64,000 bases of DNA from Gloeobacter kilaueensis JS1 (GTDB lineage: Bacteria; Cyanobacteriota; Cyanobacteriia; Gloeobacterales; Gloeobacteraceae). The notes under the pieces are model-generated. The model did not search any database. It was given only the letters and a program-made list of their open reading frames with translations, and was not told the DNA's origin. The stretch lies in NCBI RefSeq assembly GCF_000484535.1, contig NC_022600.1:1178001-1242000 (forward strand). The letters run 5' to 3'. The position numbers and the translations under genes are program-made. Positions 44,491 through 53,955 of the stretch are shown here, piece by piece (position 1 is the stretch's first letter; each line of letters begins with the position of its first letter).

Positions 44491-46890
44491 ATGCGTTATC
44501 TTCTCGCTCTGGTATTTTCGCTTGCCCTATCCACGCTTCCCGTTGCCGCTCAAAGTAGTCTCGACGGCTGGCTTTCGAGCTTTCGAGCGAGGGTGGCCAC
44601 CCAGTGGAAAGCGCCCACCAACCAGCAAAAGCCAGTCGTCCTGGAAGTGCGGATCAACCGCGCCGGTCTGATCCGGGGTTTGAGCTTGACCACTTCCTCC
44701 GGCGACACCGAGGTGGACAAGGCGGCAGCCGATGCCGTGCGCAGCGCCGTTCCTTTTAATCCCCTGCCGGAGGAGTCGGAGGTGCTGCAGGCGCAGGTGG
44801 AGCTGACCCTGGCACCGGGAGCCACACCCGCTGCCACTGTCCAGCCGCGAAATGTGTTTTTGGGAGTAGAGACCAGCCGGATTCCTGCCCAGGATGGCAA
44901 GCCCGAAAAAGTCTACGTGAGCGGTGCCACCTGTCCGTCCGCTGAGCAGGCAAAGCTCAGGCCAAACGATCGGATCGTTGCCCTGGCAGGTCAGCCCGTC
45001 AAAGCAGGCAGCGACATCCGTACCATTCTCGTAACCCACAAACCCCACGAGACGATCACTGTCCGCATCGAGCGCAACGACGCTGAATTTGACCTGCCCC
45101 TGCAACTGTGCGGCGTAGAAGTGCATCTTCCGGTTCTGCAACCGGAGCCTATCCCAGCAAAGCTGACAAAACTCGAAGCGCTGCCGCCCTCCAACCTGCT
45201 CAAAGCCGAGCAGGTCTTTGGCTGGGGCAACGTGCTCGGGGCAGACCTCCAGCAGGGAACGCTCGCGGTTGTCGTTGGAGCGCAGCCCGGCGAAGAGGTG
45301 CTGAAGGCAGCGAGTACGAAGCTCTTCGAGCAGGTCCGATCCGGCGATGTCCGCAACCTGCAGGTTCAGGTCGAGACCGCCGACAGTGAGCGCGCCTGGC
45401 AGGCAAAAACAGATGGCACGGCGATCGCGATTACCAGACACCCGCCGGACTGGCAGAGTGCGCCCCTGCGCCTCAAGGCCGGAACTGTTTTACCGGTGCG
45501 CCTGGACATCCAGAACATCAAAGATATACGCCAGGGAGACACCATCGCCGTCACCGGCAAGATTCTCGACGACGTGCTCGATCGCAACGGCGTCCCCCTG
45601 GTGCGCTCCGGAACAGTCGTGGCCGGCAAGATGGTCACCACCCCGCCCTTCGGTCACCGGCTGGTCCTCGAAACAATCGGCAAAGCCAAAACACCGATCA
45701 GCGCCGAATCGGAGGTCTTACCGGCGCGGGAAGTGCTCCTGGATCGCAGCGGTTCCGTCAAGGCTGCCTTTGCCTCGTTGCTCTACGGCGGCCAGGTCGT
45801 CGGCGTCTCGATCAAGCAGCCCCTCAGCTTCCAGCCCGATCCGCCGGAGCGGGTTTTGAAATTGCCCGCTCCCGCTGAGGATGTGGGTGCTGCAGTCGCC
45901 CAACCGACGGCGAAGCGCGGACTCGAACTGTACAACGAGGGCGTCGCAGCGGCATCCCGGCAAGATTGGAATAAAGCGATCGACACTTTCAAGCTCTCGC
46001 TGGCAAACTTTCCCTCGCGCAACGCCCGCGAAGCTCTGGGCTGGAGCTACGAGCGGCGGGCCGAAAAATTGCTCAACCTCGACAACGTTCCGCCGGCAAT
46101 CGGAGATCTTGAGCGCGCCGTTCACCTGCAGGCCAAAGTATCCAATAGCCTGCTGCTGCTGGCGAGCGCCTATCAGGCCCTCATCGACGAAGCGGGTGCC
46201 TCGATCGGGGAGGATCAGCTCGCCTACTACCGCCACCACGCGACGATCTACGGTCTGGCGCTGCCGGACTACTCCAACCGCCTGGTGGGACTTTTTGCTC
46301 AAGAACCCGCCCCGGCACCGGCCCAGGGAGCGGATTACCTCGACAACGTTCTGTATCTATTTGGCAAGTCCGGAACGGCGACCCGGCAGGTGACGGTCCG
46401 CTTCGATCGCCAGCCGATCAAAGTCTATATAGCCGCTGCTCCGAGTCCCGAGTACGACGAGGCCACCTGGCGGGCCGTCAAAACCTGGGAAGAGTTGAGC
46501 GATGGCACCGTGCGCTTTGAGCGGGTGAATCAATCGACCGACGCCGATATTACCGTCGTCTACTCTTACTTTTTGCTCAGAGGGATCGCCGGATACACCG
46601 ACTACGCTCTGAGCAGTTTCGACCCCCGCGCCTTCGGCAGCCGTATGGCCGCTCCCCTCGTCAACATCAACCTGTACTACCCGCTCAGACTGCGGCCCGA
46701 GGGGCGGTTAAAACTGTTTGGGGCAGTCGCTGCCCACGAATTCGGCCACGCCCTGGGGATGTATGGCCACAGCGACAGCATCGACGATCTGATGTATCCG
46801 AGCGTCCACGGTGCCACTGGACCCTCAGCCCGCGACATTGCGACCCTTAAGAAGCTTTACGAGCGCCGCGTCGATATCACCCGGCCCTGA
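44491..46890 (+). CDS. Secreted multidomain protein: TonB-C-like, PDZ, TPR and matrixin-type metalloprotease
   Basis: 799 aa. Signal peptide (LLALVFSLALSTLPVAAQ). Residues about 25-115 resemble the TonB C-terminal fold (VVLEVRINRAGLIRGLSL). About 125-215 reads as a PDZ domain (FLGVETSRIP ... LRPNDRIVALAGQPVKAGSDI). The middle is beta-rich. About 475-600 are TPR-like helices (ELYNEGVAAASRQDWNKAID). The last 160 residues hold a zinc metalloprotease core (AAHEFGHALGMYGHS with three His and the Glu) and a following Met-turn-like DDLMYPS. The order is unusual. It probably processes proteins outside the cytoplasm; target unknown. Confidence 0.8.
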   Translation: MRYLLALVFSLALSTLPVAAQSSLDGWLSSFRARVATQWKAPTNQQKPVVLEVRINRAGLIRGLSLTTSSGDTEVDKAAADAVRSAVPFNPLPEESEVLQAQVELTLAPGATPAATVQPRNVFLGVETSRIPAQDGKPEKVYVSGATCPSAEQAKLRPNDRIVALAGQPVKAGSDIRTILVTHKPHETITVRIERNDAEFDLPLQLCGVEVHLPVLQPEPIPAKLTKLEALPPSNLLKAEQVFGWGNVLGADLQQGTLAVVVGAQPGEEVLKAASTKLFEQVRSGDVRNLQVQVETADSERAWQAKTDGTAIAITRHPPDWQSAPLRLKAGTVLPVRLDIQNIKDIRQGDTIAVTGKILDDVLDRNGVPLVRSGTVVAGKMVTTPPFGHRLVLETIGKAKTPISAESEVLPAREVLLDRSGSVKAAFASLLYGGQVVGVSIKQPLSFQPDPPERVLKLPAPAEDVGAAVAQPTAKRGLELYNEGVAAASRQDWNKAIDTFKLSLANFPSRNAREALGWSYERRAEKLLNLDNVPPAIGDLERAVHLQAKVSNSLLLLASAYQALIDEAGASIGEDQLAYYRHHATIYGLALPDYSNRLVGLFAQEPAPAPAQGADYLDNVLYLFGKSGTATRQVTVRFDRQPIKVYIAAAPSPEYDEATWRAVKTWEELSDGTVRFERVNQSTDADITVVYSYFLLRGIAGYTDYALSSFDPRAFGSRMAAPLVNINLYYPLRLRPEGRLKLFGAVAAHEFGHALGMYGHSDSIDDLMYPSVHGATGPSARDIATLKKLYERRVDITRP

Positions 46891-46894
46891 GATG

Positions 46895-47860
46895 TCAGGT
46901 GCGGGCGGCAGTGGCAGGGGACTGGCCTTCGTTCTGGAAGAGCACCGTGCTCAAGTAGCGCTCGCCGAAACTGGGCTGGATGAAGACGATGAGCTTGCCG
47001 GTGTTCTCGGGCCGCTTTGCCACCTGCAGCGCTGCCCAGAGGGCCGCTCCGGTGGAGATGCCCGAGAGCAGTCCTTCTTCTTTGGCGAGGCGGCGGCTGT
47101 ACTCGATCGACTTGTCGTCGGGAACAGCGATCACTTCATCGATCACATCCCGGCGCAGCACCTCGGGCACGAAGCCCGCCCCGATGCCCTGAATCAGGTG
47201 CATTCCCGGATTGCCGCCCGAGAGCACCGGGCTACCGGCGGGTTCGACGGCGATGATCTGCACGCCGGGCTTGCGCGCCTTCCAGACTTCGCCGACGCCC
47301 GTAATCGTGCCGCCCGTGCCGACCCCGGCAATAAAGATGTCCATCTGACCATCGGTGTCGCGCCAGAGTTCTTCGGCGGTCGTCTCGCGGTGGATCTTGG
47401 GGTTGGCCGGGTTGCGGAACTGCTGGGGCATAAAAGCGCCCGGTATCTCGCGGACAATCTGCTCGGCGCGGCGGATCGCCCCGCGCATTCCCTCGGAGCC
47501 GGGGGTGAGTTCGAGCTGGGCACCGTAGGCGCGCAGCAGGGCCCGGCGCTCACTGCTCATCGTCTCGGGCATGGCCAGGATGAGCCGGTAGCCCCGCGCC
47601 GCCGCCACCATCGCGAGGGCAATGCCGGTGTTGCCGGAGGTGGGTTCGACCAGGGTGGTCTTGCCGGGCAGAATCAGACCCTGCTTTTCGGCCTCATCGA
47701 TCATCGAGACACCGATGCGGTCTTTGACCGAGGAGGCGGGATTGGCGCTTTCGAGCTTGACGACGATCCGGGCAAGCGCCCCTTCGGAAGCCGGGATGCG
47801 GTTGAGTTGCACCAGCGGCGTGCGGCCAATCAGTTCGGTAATGTCGTGGGCAATGTTCAT
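46895..47860 (-). CDS. cysK: Cysteine synthase A (O-acetylserine sulfhydrylase)
   Basis: 321 aa. PLP fold: [20 protein letters not shown] with the Lys, [21 protein letters not shown] for substrate/PLP binding, [17 protein letters not shown] and [15 protein letters not shown]. Makes cysteine from O-acetylserine and sulfide. The upstream neighbour 6 bases away is an Rrf2 regulator, a common pairing in which the regulator senses O-acetylserine or the cysteine-synthase complex. Confidence 0.95.
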   Translation of the reverse strand: MNIAHDITELIGRTPLVQLNRIPASEGALARIVVKLESANPASSVKDRIGVSMIDEAEKQGLILPGKTTLVEPTSGNTGIALAMVAAARGYRLILAMPETMSSERRALLRAYGAQLELTPGSEGMRGAIRRAEQIVREIPGAFMPQQFRNPANPKIHRETTAEELWRDTDGQMDIFIAGVGTGGTITGVGEVWKARKPGVQIIAVEPAGSPVLSGGNPGMHLIQGIGAGFVPEVLRRDVIDEVIAVPDDKSIEYSRRLAKEEGLLSGISTGAALWAALQVAKRPENTGKLIVFIQPSFGERYLSTVLFQNEGQSPATAART

Positions 47861-47866
47861 GGCAAT

Positions 47867-48325
47867 TTAGATGTAGTACATGACGGTGCTCTGGCGGCGG
47901 TCGTGCAGTTCGCAGAGCTTTTGCAGCGAATAGTTTTTGAGCACCTGCTCGGCAGCCTGGCGCGATTCGGCCCAGACATCGCGCACCAGCGCCGCCTCGA
48001 TCGTGCAGTTACTCGGCACTTCCCTTTCTTCCTGCCCTTCGATGCACTGGACAATTTCAAGCAGGTTGATCGCAAAAGGCTCGCGGGCGAGCAGGTAACC
48101 GCCCCGCGCGCCGCGCTGCGACTTGACCAGGCCGTGGCGGCGCAGGTCAGCGAGCAGCTGCTCGAGGTAGCGGTCGGGAATGCACTGGCACTGGGCAATT
48201 TCTTTGATCTGCATCGGCTCACCCTTGTTGTGGCCCAGGGCCAGTTGCAACATCGCGAGCAATGCATATTCACTTTTAGCGGAAAGTTCCACAGCACACA
48301 CCTTTGAAAGGCTCGTTCCCATCAT
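47867..48325 (-). CDS. Rrf2-family transcription regulator
   Basis: 152 aa from ATG 48325 (AGGGGAG upstream); a GTG at 48292 giving a shorter protein is also credible as Rrf2 members often start near ELSAKSEYALLAMLQLALG. The winged HTH is followed by a region lacking the three-cysteine iron-sulfur motif of IscR: only one Cys-rich context is seen (CQCIPDRYLEQLL, CTIEAALVRDV). It resembles CymR-like regulators of cysteine metabolism and probably controls cysK. Confidence 0.88.
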   Translation of the reverse strand: MMGTSLSKVCAVELSAKSEYALLAMLQLALGHNKGEPMQIKEIAQCQCIPDRYLEQLLADLRRHGLVKSQRGARGGYLLAREPFAINLLEIVQCIEGQEEREVPSNCTIEAALVRDVWAESRQAAEQVLKNYSLQKLCELHDRRQSTVMYYI

Positions 48326-48337
48326 ACTCAATCTCCC

Positions 48338-49186
48338 CTACCCAGGTGGGGATTCGTCTGTTTCTGTCAAGAAGCGCTCGACAATCTGCTGGTAGTCGCG
48401 CTGGGCTTCGAGCATTGGAAAGTGGCCGGTGGCCGGGATCACTTCCAGCCGCAGCTGGGGATTCAGCTCGCTCGCCCGCCGCGCGCCTGTCGCCGGAATA
48501 ATCTGATCGCGCTCGCCGCTAATCAGCAGTGTCGGTACCTGCAACTGGCGAAAGGCGTCCGGCATCTGGTAGGTGGCGTGTTTGCCGATCGAGCTGTAGA
48601 GCGTTCCCCTGGCAGCAGCACTGCTGGCGACGACATAATCTTCGAGAAACAAGCGCGCCCAACGATCTTCGAGCAGTTTATGGACAAAGCGGCGCTGAAA
48701 GGCGGTGCGGATTGGAGGAAGATGCACGATCCAGGCTGGGCGCAGGGCGATGACGATGTTGCTTGCCAGATAAAACGTCTCAAACAGCAGCATCTCGTAC
48801 TCGAAGACGCCGGTGCAGGTGAGGATAAGGCGGCGCACGCGCTCGGGGAACAAATTGGCAAAGGCAAGGCCGATCGACGCACCCATCGAGTGGGCATTGA
48901 GGTCGATGCGCTCGAAACCGAGATGATCGATGAGGGCCAGGAGTTCGCGGCTGTAGGCTTCTAAAGAAAAGTCGCGCGAGGCGGTGGCGGTGAGGCGCGA
49001 GCGGCCAAAACCGCGCAGGTCGTAGCTCAGGCAGAGGGTTCTATTGGCACTGTCGGCAATGAGCGGCTCCCAGTAGCGCGAGGAGCCACACCAGCCATGT
49101 ACGAAGACCCTCGGTACCTGGCCGGACCGGGCGGTGCCCTCCAGGGTATAAAAGTGTTCGGTGCCGTCGATGGTGACGTAGGGCAT
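48338..49186 (-). CDS. Alpha/beta hydrolase
   Basis: 282 aa. Motifs: VFVHGWCGSSRYWEPL (oxyanion His-Gly), LNAHSMGASIGLAFAN with the nucleophile Ser, a GERDQIIPATGA acid site, and the His near VIPATGHFPML. Unspecialised hydrolase/esterase; substrate unknown. Its stop is near the Rrf2 gene start. Confidence 0.88.
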   Translation of the reverse strand: MPYVTIDGTEHFYTLEGTARSGQVPRVFVHGWCGSSRYWEPLIADSANRTLCLSYDLRGFGRSRLTATASRDFSLEAYSRELLALIDHLGFERIDLNAHSMGASIGLAFANLFPERVRRLILTCTGVFEYEMLLFETFYLASNIVIALRPAWIVHLPPIRTAFQRRFVHKLLEDRWARLFLEDYVVASSAAARGTLYSSIGKHATYQMPDAFRQLQVPTLLISGERDQIIPATGARRASELNPQLRLEVIPATGHFPMLEAQRDYQQIVERFLTETDESPPG

Positions 49187-49232
49187 CGCAGTCGGTAGTT
49201 TTTTTCAGCTTAGGCGCTGCTTGCGGGCGCGC

Positions 49233-50282
49233 CTATTCCGCCAGGATACCGGCCAGGGTGCTGAAGGGCGTATTGAGGCCAAAGGTGGCGGGATTGATCG
49301 CGTTGTAGCGGAAGTGGCGCTGCTTGAAGTAGTAGTAATCCCAGGGACTCATCTGGATTTGGAAGATTTTGATGATCCACTCTGCCAGGCCCAGGGTCAA
49401 CTCGAAGCGCACCGGTACGCGCTTACCAAAAAAGGCGCAGAACTGCTCGACACATTCGTTGAAGGTGATCGCCGGATTGCCCAGGACGAGTTCTTTGCTC
49501 TCCGTGTCGTGATCGAGCAGGTAGTGCGTCACCAGGGCAATATCGTGGGCGTGGATAAAGTGAAAGCTCGCATCTGTCTTAAAAAATCGGGCCACTCCCA
49601 GCCAGCGCGTCAATTTAGGAATGCCGGAGGAGACGTGGGAGACGGGCTTGTCCTTGCCCGCCGCCAGGATGAGCGCCGGAAAGAGCGTCGTGATCCGCTC
49701 GTAAACGTCCAGCTCGCTCAGCCGCTCATGACAGATAAATTTGGAGCGCACGTAGTCGGTGCCTTCTTGCCGGGCAAATTCGAGGGGCTTGTGATCGCCG
49801 TCGAGGATACTGCTGGTCGAAAAATAAAGAATCTTGCGGCAGCGCTCGCGGTTGACGGCATTCATGAGCGCCAGACTCTGGACGACGTTGACCTGATAGG
49901 TGATCTCAGCGCCGCCCCAGGAGGTGGCCATGTGAATGAGAAAGTCAGCTTCGTCGAGAAACGGCTGGTAGAGCGAGCGGTCCGCCAGATTCGCCTGGAT
50001 AATCGTGACGCGGGGATGGTGGCGGATGCTGCTTTTGAGCTTGAGCGGATCTCTTAGAAGCAAAAACAGGTTGTATCGATCGTCTTCGACCAGGATATCG
50101 AGCAGGTACTGGCCCACACAACCGCTAGCCCCGGTAATGAAGACGTTCCTGCGCTGCGTCCCGCCGTTCAAGGGTTTCCAACCTCCCGAGCAGAGTGGTC
50201 TCTCGAATCTTAAATTATAGAAGGTTTTTCTGAACAGATTTTTCGACTTTCGTAGCCGCTGCTTCTCCGGCTTAAAGCGCAT
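49233..50282 (-). CDS. NAD-dependent epimerase/dehydratase-family protein
   Basis: 349 aa by ORF; the Rossmann motif NVFITGASGCVGQYLLDIL begins near residue 46, so a later start is likely, perhaps at the TTG at 50171. The catalytic triad appears as a Ser (FSTSS) and Tyr-x3-Lys in TDYVRSKFICHE. The C-terminus is atypical. It is a short-chain dehydrogenase of the extended group; substrate unknown. Confidence 0.75.
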   Translation of the reverse strand: MRFKPEKQRLRKSKNLFRKTFYNLRFERPLCSGGWKPLNGGTQRRNVFITGASGCVGQYLLDILVEDDRYNLFLLLRDPLKLKSSIRHHPRVTIIQANLADRSLYQPFLDEADFLIHMATSWGGAEITYQVNVVQSLALMNAVNRERCRKILYFSTSSILDGDHKPLEFARQEGTDYVRSKFICHERLSELDVYERITTLFPALILAAGKDKPVSHVSSGIPKLTRWLGVARFFKTDASFHFIHAHDIALVTHYLLDHDTESKELVLGNPAITFNECVEQFCAFFGKRVPVRFELTLGLAEWIIKIFQIQMSPWDYYYFKQRHFRYNAINPATFGLNTPFSTLAGILAE

Positions 50283-50319
50283 CTGTTAGCGTGGTGGTGT
50301 CGCTCCCTGGCTGTGCCGC

Positions 50320-51132
50320 ATGATCGAACTGCACTGTCACACCACCTGTTCTGACGGCACGCTGACGCCGGGCGAACTGGTGGCGGCGGCGGCGGGAGCC
50401 GGTATTCAGGCCCTTGCAATTACCGATCACGACACCCTCACAGGTTGGGACGAGGCGCGTCTTGCCTGCGCGCAGTACGGCCTCGAACTGGTGCCGGGGG
50501 TCGAACTGAGCACTCTGCACAACGGCTGTTCCCTGCACGTCCTCGGTTTTTATCCGGATCAAGCGAAACTGACTCCTTTTCTTGAGGAGCGCCACGCCGC
50601 CCGCGTGCGCCGGGCGCGCAGCACCGTCGAGCGCCTTGCGGATCTGGGCTATCCCATCGAGATGCCCCGCGCCTCGACGCCGGGCCGCTTTCACATCGCC
50701 CGCGCCCTCAAGGAAGCCGGTTATATCAAAGACGAACAGCAAGCCTTTCAGCGCTGGATCGGCGAGGGCAAACCCGCCTACGTTCCCTACGAGCACCTGA
50801 GCGCTGCCGAGGGTATCGAGCGGCTGCGGGAGTGCGGCGCTGTCACCGTCTGGGCGCACCCGATGCTCTTTCGCGGCGGCAATGTCGAGGCCGTACTTCC
50901 TGTCCTCGTCGCCGCCGGGCTGCAGGGTCTCGAAGTCTACCACTGCGAGCACACCCCCCGCCAGAGTGCCCGCCTCGAGGTCCTCTGCCGCGAGTGGAGC
51001 CTCATCGCTACCGGCGGCAGTGACTTTCACGGCGACAACAAAGATGGCGTCAGCCTCAACATGCTCCGCCTTCCCCTCAGCCTGCTCGAACCGCTCAAGC
51101 GCCTCGCCAACCTCCCCACCGCCATTGCATGA
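50320..51132 (+). CDS. PHP-domain phosphoesterase
   Basis: 270 aa. MIELHCHTTCSDGTLTPGEL and ITDHDTLTGWDEAR carry the metal-binding His and Asp residues, with VTVWAHPMLFRGG and ATGGSDFHGDNK later. It resembles YciV/RNase AM, a 5'-3' exonuclease on RNA and short DNA. Overlaps larE by 4 bases. Confidence 0.88.
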   Translation: MIELHCHTTCSDGTLTPGELVAAAAGAGIQALAITDHDTLTGWDEARLACAQYGLELVPGVELSTLHNGCSLHVLGFYPDQAKLTPFLEERHAARVRRARSTVERLADLGYPIEMPRASTPGRFHIARALKEAGYIKDEQQAFQRWIGEGKPAYVPYEHLSAAEGIERLRECGAVTVWAHPMLFRGGNVEAVLPVLVAAGLQGLEVYHCEHTPRQSARLEVLCREWSLIATGGSDFHGDNKDGVSLNMLRLPLSLLEPLKRLANLPTAIA

Positions 51133-51962
51133 TCGACAAGCACGCCCGACTCATGGCGCTCCTTACTGGCTTTGAGCGCGTACTGGTCGCCTACTCCGGC
51201 GGCGTCGATAGCACCCTGGTGGCCAAGGTCGCCTTCGACGCGCTGGGCGATCGCGCCCTCGCCGTGACCGCCGCCTCCCCCGCTCTGATGGCCGAAGACC
51301 TCGAAGACGCCGTCCGCCAGGCCGTCGCCATCGGCATCCGCCACGAGATTATCGAAACTGCCGAACTGGACGATCCGAATTACAGCGCCAACCCGGCGAA
51401 TCGCTGCTACTTTTGCAAGAGCGAACTGCACGGCAAACTGGTTCCCCTCGCCCAGAGTTGGGGCATCGAGACCGTCCTCGACGGAGCGAACCTCGACGAT
51501 CTGGGCGACTACCGCCCCGGCTTTCAGGCCGCCCGCGAAAAAGGCGTCCGCTCGCCTCTCATCGAAGCGGGCTTCAGCAAGCTCGACGTGCGCGCACTGA
51601 GCCGCCGATTGGGTCTTTCCACCTGGGACAAACCGGCCATGCCCTGCCTCGCCTCGCGCTTTCCCTACGGCGAATCTATCGACCGCGAAAAACTCTTGCG
51701 CCTCGCTGCCGCCGAGCGCTTTATGCGCCGCCTGGGCGAGCGGGACTTTCGGGTCCGCTCCTCCGGCGACACCGCCCGCATCGAACTTGCCCCCGAGCGC
51801 ATCAAAGAATTCGTCCTGCGCATCGACCTCGCCGAACTGGTGCGCGCCTTCCAGTCTTTTGGCTACAAGCTCGTCACCCTCGACCTCGAAGGCTACCGGA
51901 GCGGCAAACTCAACTCCGTCCTGCCGCCCGAGCAACTGCAGCGCTACACCCAAAAACCATGA
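51129..51962 (+). CDS. larE: ATP-dependent sacrificial sulfur transferase LarE
   Basis: 277 aa. PP-loop VLVAYSGGVDSTLVAKVAFD, the NRCYFCKSELHGKL cysteine pair and KPAMPCLASRFPYGESI, whose Cys aligns with the sulfur-donating one in Lactobacillus LarE. Makes the thio groups of the nickel-pincer cofactor of lactate racemase-like enzymes. No larA, larB or larC in the window; stand-alone larE is common. Coupled to the PHP gene by a 4-base overlap. Confidence 0.9.
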   Translation: MIDKHARLMALLTGFERVLVAYSGGVDSTLVAKVAFDALGDRALAVTAASPALMAEDLEDAVRQAVAIGIRHEIIETAELDDPNYSANPANRCYFCKSELHGKLVPLAQSWGIETVLDGANLDDLGDYRPGFQAAREKGVRSPLIEAGFSKLDVRALSRRLGLSTWDKPAMPCLASRFPYGESIDREKLLRLAAAERFMRRLGERDFRVRSSGDTARIELAPERIKEFVLRIDLAELVRAFQSFGYKLVTLDLEGYRSGKLNSVLPPEQLQRYTQKP

Positions 51963-52162
51963 CCAGCAGCCCCTGGCGACACAAACCCTGGTGGTGCCAG
52001 CCGTGGTCGATTCTCCTCACCGGCTGTGGCTGGATTGGCATCACCTATTGGGGATTGGGCCTCTCCTTCTGGTGGATCCTCATCTCCGCCCCTGTCCTCG
52101 TCTGGATGATTTACTTTTTATTTGTCTGGCCCCGGCTGATGCGCCGCTCCTATCCTGACTGA
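51959..52162 (+). CDS. Small membrane protein, DUF6737-like
   Basis: 67 aa from ATG 51959, overlapping the larE stop by 4 bases. Trp-rich: KPWWCQPWSILLTGCGWIGI, LGLSFWWILISAPVLVWMIYFLFVWP. Two membrane helices. It resembles a small cyanobacterial family (DUF6737). Function unknown. Confidence 0.7.
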   Translation: MTSSPWRHKPWWCQPWSILLTGCGWIGITYWGLGLSFWWILISAPVLVWMIYFLFVWPRLMRRSYPD

Positions 52163-52265
52163 GCCCATCGGACACGGCTCAATTCCAGGAACGGCGGCAA
52201 TACAGTGGAACCGCAGCGGAGTACCGTAGCTACGCTGTAAGTACGTTTAAGTGGAAGGGGCACGT

Positions 52266-52394
52266 ATGAGAACAAAGCTGATCAAGATCGGAAACTCGCG
52301 CGGCGTTCGGTTGCCCAGACCCTTGCTAGAAGAGGCGGGTCTCACCGACTATGTTGAGATCCTTGCCGCTCCAGGTGTTCTGACACGATGCTGA
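52266..52394 (+). pseudogene. Truncated MazE/AbrB-type antitoxin
   Basis: 42 codons. MRTKLIKIGNSRGVRLPRPL and LLEEAGLTDYVEIL are the swapped-hairpin AbrB/MazE DNA-binding domain, but the reading stops after APGVLTRC where family members continue for 30-40 residues with the toxin-binding arm. No mazF follows; the next 270 bases show no intact gene. Probably a decayed toxin-antitoxin module. Confidence 0.7.
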
Positions 52395-52665
52395 AGGTTT
52401 TGGACGTACTGCAAGCGATGTTCGCTCCATAAGTGTACAGAGCGCTGAGACTCGATGGACCTTGCTGGTACAGGCGTGGGTCGAATTGGACCATAGCCAT
52501 TACAGGAACGCCCGGACGCCAGCATAATGTACTCATTGCTGGAGTACTGATACTTTGAAGTTACTCTCCATCCGCAATTTGATGGGCTTCAGGAAGCTCC
52601 AGTGGCAGGCGAACTGCAGAATATTCTTTCTGAACCTGCCTGATTTTGCCGGGAGATAGACACCG
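52395..52665. other. Intergenic region after truncated mazE
   Basis: 271 bases without a gene; frames are broken by stops. I could not recognise toxin remnants here. Confidence 0.4.
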
Positions 52666-53313
52666 ATGGTCAATATTCTGCCGACACCCCCAAATTTGAT
52701 CACAGAGAGCTGGATACCAGCTTCCTGGGAAGGATTTCTGGCGATAGTGAACCGCCCCGAATTGGAACAGGCGAGGTGTTACTACGATGCCGGTTGGATG
52801 AGGGTTGAAACGGTGCCTATTGGATTTGCTCATGGACGCGATAACGCAGTGCTGGCGTCGGTCGTGAGCCTGTACGCAACCTTGAAGGATCTGCCGTTTT
52901 TATCTATGACCAACGGCAGTTTCCGCAAAGCCGGTGAACAAGAATGCCAGCCGGATCTCGCGTTTTATATCGGTGCGGAATTGCCGGATATCCCTCGGAG
53001 CAACAGTCCTGTCGATCTGAATCTGTACACTCCTCCTGCGCTGGTGATTGAAGTGGCTTCCACGACCCTGAGCGATGATCTGGGCCAGAAGCGCCTGCTG
53101 TACGAGCGGCTCGGAGTACGAGAGTACTGGGTAGTGAACGTCGAAGCTGCAGCGATTGTCGCCTTTGCCGTTGCGGATGGAGGTAGCCGTCAAATTCAGG
53201 TGTCGGCGGTATTGAGCGGCCTATTTTTGTCGGTGGTAGAAGAAGCACTGCGGCGCAGCCAGAGCGAGGATGACGGAGCTGTAAACCGCTGGCTGTTGCA
53301 GCAGTTCCGCTAA
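52666..53313 (+). CDS. Uma2-family (DUF820) protein
   Basis: 215 aa. Motifs: CYYDAGWMRVETVPIGFAHG near the N-terminus, CQPDLAFYIG, PALVIEVASTTLSDDLGQKR and YERLGVREYWVVN, completing the Uma2 nuclease-like active-site pattern. Third Uma2 gene in the window. Confidence 0.88.
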   Translation: MVNILPTPPNLITESWIPASWEGFLAIVNRPELEQARCYYDAGWMRVETVPIGFAHGRDNAVLASVVSLYATLKDLPFLSMTNGSFRKAGEQECQPDLAFYIGAELPDIPRSNSPVDLNLYTPPALVIEVASTTLSDDLGQKRLLYERLGVREYWVVNVEAAAIVAFAVADGGSRQIQVSAVLSGLFLSVVEEALRRSQSEDDGAVNRWLLQQFR

Positions 53314-53340
53314 GAGGCTGCGTGCTGGGCGGGAATCATT

Positions 53341-53955
53341 TCAGCGGGCAGGAGAGGAGCTGCCGATTTTGGGCTCGGTGCCCTTAAGCAGGCGGGCAAT
53401 GTTGCTGCGGTGCCGGAAGACGACGGAGAGGCCGCCGGCCAGGCCGAACAAAATAAAGGGCAATGAGGTGCCCCAGAGGTAAAAGCCAATCGGGGCGGCG
53501 AGGGCAGCGACGATCGAGGCGAAGGAGACGATCCGGGTGGCCCCGAAGCAGAGTCCCCAGATAGCAAAGAGGGTCAGCCCCACCTGCCACTGCAGCCCAA
53601 AGACGATGCCGATGCTCACCGCTACGGATTTGCCGCCGCGAAAGCCAAGCCAGATGGGCCAGCTGTGACCGACGATGGCCGCAAGTCCGGCTCCGACGAT
53701 GGCCCAGCTTCCGTTGTCGCCCAATAGGGCGCGGGCCATCAGGATCGCTACCAGTCCTTTCAATACGTCGATGAGGAGGACGGCAATCGCCGGACCTTTG
53801 CCGAGGGTGCGCAGGACGTTGGTCGCCCCGGTTGAGCCGGAACCCTGCTCGCGGATGTCGATGCCCTTGAGGAGGCGGCCCGCCAGATAACCCGCCGGAA
53901 AGGAGCCAATCAAGTAGGCAAGCAGCCAGGTAGCGAGGATGAGAGGCCAGTTCAT
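53341..53955 (-). CDS. plsY: Glycerol-3-phosphate acyltransferase PlsY
   Basis: 204 aa from ATG 53955; the longer frame upstream is antisense to the DUF3119 gene. Membrane protein with motifs LIGSFPAGYLAG, GSGSTGATNVLRTLGK and GFRGGKSVAVSIGIVFG. It transfers acyl groups from acyl-phosphate (made by PlsX, 43191) to glycerol 3-phosphate. Coupled by a 4-base overlap to DUF3119. Confidence 0.95.
   Translation of the reverse strand: MNWPLILATWLLAYLIGSFPAGYLAGRLLKGIDIREQGSGSTGATNVLRTLGKGPAIAVLLIDVLKGLVAILMARALLGDNGSWAIVGAGLAAIVGHSWPIWLGFRGGKSVAVSIGIVFGLQWQVGLTLFAIWGLCFGATRIVSFASIVAALAAPIGFYLWGTSLPFILFGLAGGLSVVFRHRSNIARLLKGTEPKIGSSSPAR

Noticed and set aside
46811-48307. 498-aa plus-strand frame
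   Set aside because: Spans antisense of cysK and the Rrf2 gene; no domain signature.
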